From NCBI GenBank assembly GCA_022578605.1, contig MU394053.1, forward strand, positions 1,074,229 through 1,138,228: a stretch of 64,000 bases of DNA, written 5' to 3'. This document shows, in pieces, positions 58,625 to 64,000 of this stretch. The stretch comes from Camillea tinctor (Eukaryota > Ascomycota > Sordariomycetes > Xylariales > Xylariaceae). Position 1 is the stretch's first letter. Every line of letters begins with the position of its first letter. The position numbers were made by a program, and so were the translations under genes. Below the pieces are notes generated by a model, which saw nothing but the letters and a program-made list of their open reading frames with translations, had not been told where the DNA came from and made no database searches.

Positions 58625-60205
58625 CTACTTCTTCCCGAACCCCTTGAGCCACTTGGGCTTCTTAAAAGCCCCGCCGCCCGCCTCCCCGCTCTCGTTCCTG
58701 GGTCTAGACGCCGAAGGACCTCCCGCCGCCCCTTCGTCATCTTTTCCTCCTCCTCCTACGTCAGCGATGTCGGGTACATCGGGCACGACGACCTTCTGGG
58801 CCTGGTCCGCGGCGCTGCCCTTGAGGAAGGGCAGCTTGCGGACGTCGGCGGGGACGGTGTCGTCCCAGAGGAAGTTGACGAGGGTGTTGGCGCTGAGGCG
58901 GTAGCCCTGGATGAGAGTGGTGTCGGGGTCGTCGCGGATCAGGGAGTGGTTATTGTTATTAGTCCCGGGAAGAGGGGGAGGGAGGGCGAGGCGGAAGGGC
59001 AGGTCGGGGCGGGCCATGAGGCGGCGCACCTCGGCGTGGAGGGTGGCGCCCGTGTCGGAGGGGCCGAAGGACCATTCGGCGGAGAAGTTGTCGGGGAAGC
59101 GCGCGCGGATGCGCACCGATTTCACGGCGGCCATGCGGGCGGCTTCGGCGGCGGCGCGGGCCTCGAGCTCCTGGTCCGAGGGTAGGCGCTTGTTCTCCCC
59201 CGCGGCTTTGAGCAGGCGCTGGTGCGCTTTCGCGCTGCTGATGTCGGGCGTGAAGGCCTCGTCTGCGTCTTGCCGGTGGGCGGCGGCGGGGGTGGAGGAG
59301 GTGGGGGCGGAGAAGATGGTGACGGTGCGAGGGCCGGAGGAGGATGAGGGCGCTTGATCGACGTCCATGGTGTCGGTAGTAATATTCGCTGCGGGGGTTT
59401 CTGTTGTTGGACTCGGATCTATACTGGTCTGAGGGCCTGCTTCGGAATCTATTGTTGGGGTAGGTATCTCGGGCGCTGGAGCAGTAGCAGTAGCAGCAGT
59501 AGAAGAATCTCCTGAAAGCTCCTCCTTTGTTGATGCTTCAGCAGCTTGCTTCTGTGCCGTAGCTTCTTCCTCCTCTGTCTTGAAGTACTGTCCGATCTCC
59601 GCCATGGCGTCTACCAGCGTCTTCTCCGTCTTCTGGAAAGAGAGGCGCATCAAGACACCCCCAGAGTTGTAGCCAAGCTGTGATAGGGTCTTTTGGAAGT
59701 CAACAAACGTCGCTAGGGTTCTCTTTTCTAGGACCACATTCGGTATCTCGTAATACAGCTGTCCGCTGCCGGCTGCCGTGCCATTGTTGGTTTGCGCCAC
59801 CCCTCTCGCCGTAATGTTCAGATTCTTCCCGGCACTGGCCTTCCCGCTTTCAAACTGGCGCAGTACCTGCCAAATCGTGTAGTCACTCGGGAGTTTCTCG
59901 CTGACTCTGCCGTGGGGTGGGAAGAGGTTGGACTCGGGAGGGGGAAGTTGTAGGGCGACGTTGATAGCAGTAGGCGTGTTCGAGCGGACGACTAATTCAA
60001 GCCTTGCGCCTGGAACTAAGCCTGAGGTACGAAAGGTTTGTGATAGGTCTAGTTGACGTTGTTTATGCTTCAGGAGAAATTTGTTGGACGAGACCTTGAG
60101 CTTATCACAGGCTTGTTCAAGCACTTCTGTAAGATAGGTGCCCGGGTTGACTTTGACGACTACTTGCCGGAGGTCAGTTCCCACGACCTTGACGTTGGTC
60201 GCCAT
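58625..60205 (-). CDS. UBX4: UBX-domain protein, Ubx4/TUG (ASPSCR1) family
   Basis: Single exon, 526 residues. The family are Cdc48/p97 cofactors that act in protein quality control and membrane traffic. Residues 5-75 form the TUG-type ubiquitin-like N-terminal domain (VVVKVNPGTYLTEVLEQAC, then KFLLKHKQRQLDL). A second conserved block at about 100-210 (LPSDYTIWQVLRQFE, with VVLEKRTLATFVDFQKTL) is typical of TUG proteins. A long low-complexity stretch rich in Thr, Ala, Pro and Ser (about 225-330) follows. The UBX domain is at about 356-447 (VRIRARFPDNFSAEWSF, later DPDTTLIQGYRLSAN), with an inserted Pro/Asn loop where a Cdc48-binding Phe-Pro-Arg turn would be expected; I do not see the classical FPR motif. 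The C-terminus is Gly- and Lys-rich (FKKPKWLKGFGKK). Local GC content is much higher than its surroundings over the second half. Confidence 0.93.
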   Translation of the reverse strand: MATNVKVVGTDLRQVVVKVNPGTYLTEVLEQACDKLKVSSNKFLLKHKQRQLDLSQTFRTSGLVPGARLELVVRSNTPTAINVALQLPPPESNLFPPHGRVSEKLPSDYTIWQVLRQFESGKASAGKNLNITARGVAQTNNGTAAGSGQLYYEIPNVVLEKRTLATFVDFQKTLSQLGYNSGGVLMRLSFQKTEKTLVDAMAEIGQYFKTEEEEATAQKQAAEASTKEELSGDSSTAATATAPAPEIPTPTIDSEAGPQTSIDPSPTTETPAANITTDTMDVDQAPSSSSGPRTVTIFSAPTSSTPAAAHRQDADEAFTPDISSAKAHQRLLKAAGENKRLPSDQELEARAAAEAARMAAVKSVRIRARFPDNFSAEWSFGPSDTGATLHAEVRRLMARPDLPFRLALPPPLPGTNNNNHSLIRDDPDTTLIQGYRLSANTLVNFLWDDTVPADVRKLPFLKGSAADQAQKVVVPDVPDIADVGGGGKDDEGAAGGPSASRPRNESGEAGGGAFKKPKWLKGFGKK

Positions 60206-61020
60206 GTTATTTTTTTTTTGTAGAGGCTAAGAAATTAGATGAGAAAGTGGTGTTGGAGAGTGGAACAATATATGTTGATTTATTGATCAGTTATAGGTTA
60301 CGCAGGCTGGACATTTGTAAGAATAAGCTTGGAAGTTTGGTGTATGTGTGTATGTGTGTGTGTACCTGTTATAAGTTGCTTGGAGTTTGAAGTTTGTGAT
60401 TTAACGGAAAGTCGCGGAAAGCTCAGGAAACACAAGACGAAGCGCACCCTATCATTACGTGTGTGGGTTGCATTTACGTAGAGCAAGCGATAAGGCGGGA
60501 GACAAGGCAGCTTTCTAGCTGATGAAATCAGAGGGGGGTACTACCTAGGTTAGCTGTATTAGCGTTGTGGTGGAGGGGTATTAGGTAACAGGTAGCTAGT
60601 AGGTAACACAGGTAACGGGTGTTAACCGATCTATGATAGGCCTGAGCGTGTATCCTTAGGCGTGACACGCATATAGGTACTTTGTACATACCCCTGCAAT
60701 CGAAGCCACTAAGAATGAGCAGAGGAGCTGCCGCGCCAGACGTGTTTGCCTTGCAAGTGCTAAGGTTGTACACTAATAACCTCTCAGCCTGGCCGTAACT
60801 ACCACTAAAGCTACCACTACGTACCGTACCTTACCTTACTTACCTTACTTGCTTGCCTCTACCAGCTTTCATTCTCACTTAACCCACTCACCCTCACGAC
60901 GATAACGACAACAAGTACTAAAACTCAAGAAAAAAAAAGATATATAGAAGAATAGACGGTGTTCAACCCCATTGAGCTCCTCTTCTACATCTTCTCTTCT
61001 TCCACCACCAAAATTCCACA
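60206..61020. other. Divergent promoter region of UBX4 and proteasome beta-3 genes
   Basis: 815 nt. It contains a GTGTAT run near 60340-60362 and repeated ACCTTACTTACC words near 60830-60855. No gene seen. Confidence 0.7.
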
Positions 61021-61998
61021 ATGGTAAGCTCTCCACTCAGAAACTTGAGCCTCTCTCTATAGAGCAACAGCCCAGCTAACCAACCACCAAACCAGTCCTC
61101 ACCATTCTCTATAAGTCGGTCTTCCTTTCCTTTCATCCTCTCCTACCCCTCCCTTGTATAGCCGAATACCATGCTGGAAACAAGAAACACCCGCCTATAA
61201 TACATAAGACACACTGGCTGACCTTCGCTCCCACTTCCCCCCTCTCAACAGACGGTGGTGCTTGCGTCGCCATGGTCGGCAAGGACTGCGTGGCGATAGC
61301 GTGCGACCTGCGGCTGGGCCTGCAAGCGCTCACGGTGTCCAACAACTTCCCCAAGATCTTCCAGTACGGGGACGTGTTCCTGGGGCTGACGGGCTTGGCG
61401 ACGGACGTGTCGACGGTGTCGGACCTGTTCCGGTACAAGGTGAACATGTACCGGCTGCGGGAGGAGCGCAACATCGCGCCCTCGACCTTCGCCAACCTGG
61501 TCTCGTCGTCGCTCTACGAGCGCCGCTTCGGCCCCTACTTCGTCAGCCCCGTCGTCGCCGGCCTCGACCCCAAGTCCGGCCGCCCCTTCATCTGCGGCTT
61601 CGACTCGATCGGCTGCATCGACTTCGCCAAGGACTTCATCGTCAGCGGCACCGCCTCCGAGCAACTCTTCGGCATGTGCGAGAGCTTGTGGGAGCCTGAT
61701 CTAGTGCGTTCTCTGCCTCCCCCTCTTTTCTTCATTCATACGTAGACTGTATATATATAGATATATGTTATGTCTATATCCTAATATTTCCTTTGCCTTT
61801 CGAACCCCCCCTTCTTCACAAACTAACTTCTTTTGCTTCCTCCTTCCCCACCAGGGCCCCGATGACCTCTTCGAGACCATCTCGCAGGCCCTCCTGAGCG
61901 CCGTCGACCGAGATGCCTTGTCCGGCTGGGGCGCGCACGTTTACATTGTCGAGAAGGACAAGGTGACCAAGAGATTACTCAAGGGACGACAAGATTAA
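61021..61998 (+). CDS. PUP3: 20S proteasome subunit beta-3
   Basis: Four exons, 61021-61023, 61096-61114, 61252-61703 and 61855-61998, encode 205 residues, equal to yeast Pup3. It is a non-catalytic member of the inner beta ring of the 20S core particle; no N-terminal active Thr or propeptide is present. Exon 1 is only the ATG, followed at once by GTAAGC. Exon 2 is a 19-nt microexon encoding Ser-Ser-Pro-Phe-Ser-Ile and the first base of Asn. Together they produce the family N-terminus running into [20 protein letters not shown]. Other signatures are [50 protein letters not shown] and [14 protein letters not shown]. The introns are 72, 137 and 151 nt; the first carries GCTAAC before its acceptor. 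An AATAAA lies 26 nt past the stop, at 62024. Confidence 0.97.
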
Positions 61999-62946
61999 AA
62001 CTCCTCCTTTCCCATTGAGGCCAAATAAAGGTGGGCTTTGGAAAAGAGAAAGAGAAAGAGGAAACGCTTTATACCCTACGAAAACGGGAGGAAGGGTTCT
62101 CTTTTCTCAGGGGGGGGAATTAACTCTCTCAATACGAGCAAAAACAAAAAAGAGGGATCACCCCTAGACTTTTTTTCCTTGATGAGAAACCGGCATTGCA
62201 TGGCGTGAATATTGATGAGCATGTGAAATGGGTTGGGGGAATTGGGGGGAAAGCATCAATAGAGGGAGGAAATACGAATGCTGTTCTGTCCTTCTAGAGT
62301 AAACGGTTTTTGTTAGTGAAAGGGGGAAGGGAGAGAGGTTCAGCCACACTCATCGAGCCATAGGAAAGAAATCAAAATGAAATAATATAAAAAAAAAGGA
62401 AAGAAAGAGAAAAATTATACAAATATGGACTTGATAATATTTAAGCGAATAAGCTGTAGGTCAGCTTCATGAATGGACATTTAGGTCCCTAAGCTAAGTA
62501 ACGCTTAGGTGAAGTTGATATTTCAAAAGGGACAAACTAACAACCCCCCTTTTAGCTTAGACAAAGTTTTCACAGCAATAAGTATTCTGTTCTAGTTTTC
62601 TTTCTTCATATTTCTTTTTATTATTCTTCATTTTTATCTAATTCCACAGACAGGTAGGACCTGCCGCAGAATGTAAGTGCAAGCAAGGGGTTTTTCGTCT
62701 TCGAAGCTACTTTGCTCCCAATAAACAACCCAAATCCCCTTGATATAGTACATTGACAACATCTAAGGTACCTTATAATCTTTCTTTCTTCTAAAAGGAA
62801 AGATGAAAAAAGAGGGAAAGTCTAATAATCTTCAACCTCTTTCTAGATAATCTAGACCCTTTCTTTTGTTGTATTGCTTGGTACTTTATATATATCGAAC
62901 AACTTCGGCTGTGAAGCCGACCTCTCTTACCTAATGGAATAATGAT
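61999..62946. other. Intergenic between convergent PUP3 and Ca2+-ATPase genes
   Basis: 948 nt of AT-rich 3' flank from both genes, with AATAAA at 62024 and several A-rich and T-rich tracts. No gene seen. Confidence 0.7.

Positions 62947-64000
<1,054 letters not shown>

Overview
The window is 64 kb of nuclear DNA from a filamentous ascomycete (Pezizomycotina, most likely Sordariomycetes). The reasons are: class IV chitin synthase, a GH17 cell-wall glucanase, Skt5-type chitin synthase activator, fungal-type Rtc3 and a Ubx4/TUG protein; short spliceosomal introns (mostly 48-150 nt) with GTRAGT-like donors, CTAAC-like branch points and YAG acceptors; and long AT-rich intergenic stretches full of microsatellites. 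I found no bacterial, plasmid, viral, CRISPR, rRNA or convincing tRNA features, and no intact transposon.

Layout. 1-10 kb: a small Ser/Thr-rich GPI-anchored wall protein (217-809, +), a secreted GH17 beta-1,3-glucanase-like protein (3814-5532, +) and a WD40 protein with a low-complexity N-terminus (8011-10203, -). 10-35 kb: a class IV chitin synthase (17778-21474, -) and a Sel1-repeat, CaaX-ending Skt5/Chs4-type activator (29164-31490, +), head to head and separated by 7.7 kb; another gene-poor 7.6 kb lies between the WD40 gene and the chitin synthase. 35-47 kb: Polo kinase (35282-38425, -), an OPA3-family mitochondrial protein (39648-40404, +), an unrecognised two-exon small protein (42083-42696, +) with a possible tiny divergent gene beside it, and a small multi-span membrane protein (46995-47572, +). 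49-64 kb: an Rtc3/SBDS-like protein (-), a DH-PH RhoGEF (-), ribosomal protein eL36 (+), a Ubx4/TUG UBX protein (-), the proteasome beta-3 subunit (+) and the C-terminal part of a SERCA-type Ca2+-ATPase running off the right edge (-).

How the genes relate. Most of the right half is housekeeping and looks like ordinary fungal gene order. The left half carries several wall-biogenesis genes: GPI wall protein, GH17 glucanase, class IV (Chs3-type) chitin synthase and an activator of the family that recruits and stimulates Chs3. The chitin synthase and activator are products expected to work in the same complex and they diverge from one shared, unusually long intergenic region; this is the most interesting arrangement in the window, although co-regulation is only an inference. 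All exon-intron models were derived by hand from reading-frame continuity, splice signals and recognised protein families; none was checked against transcripts or databases.
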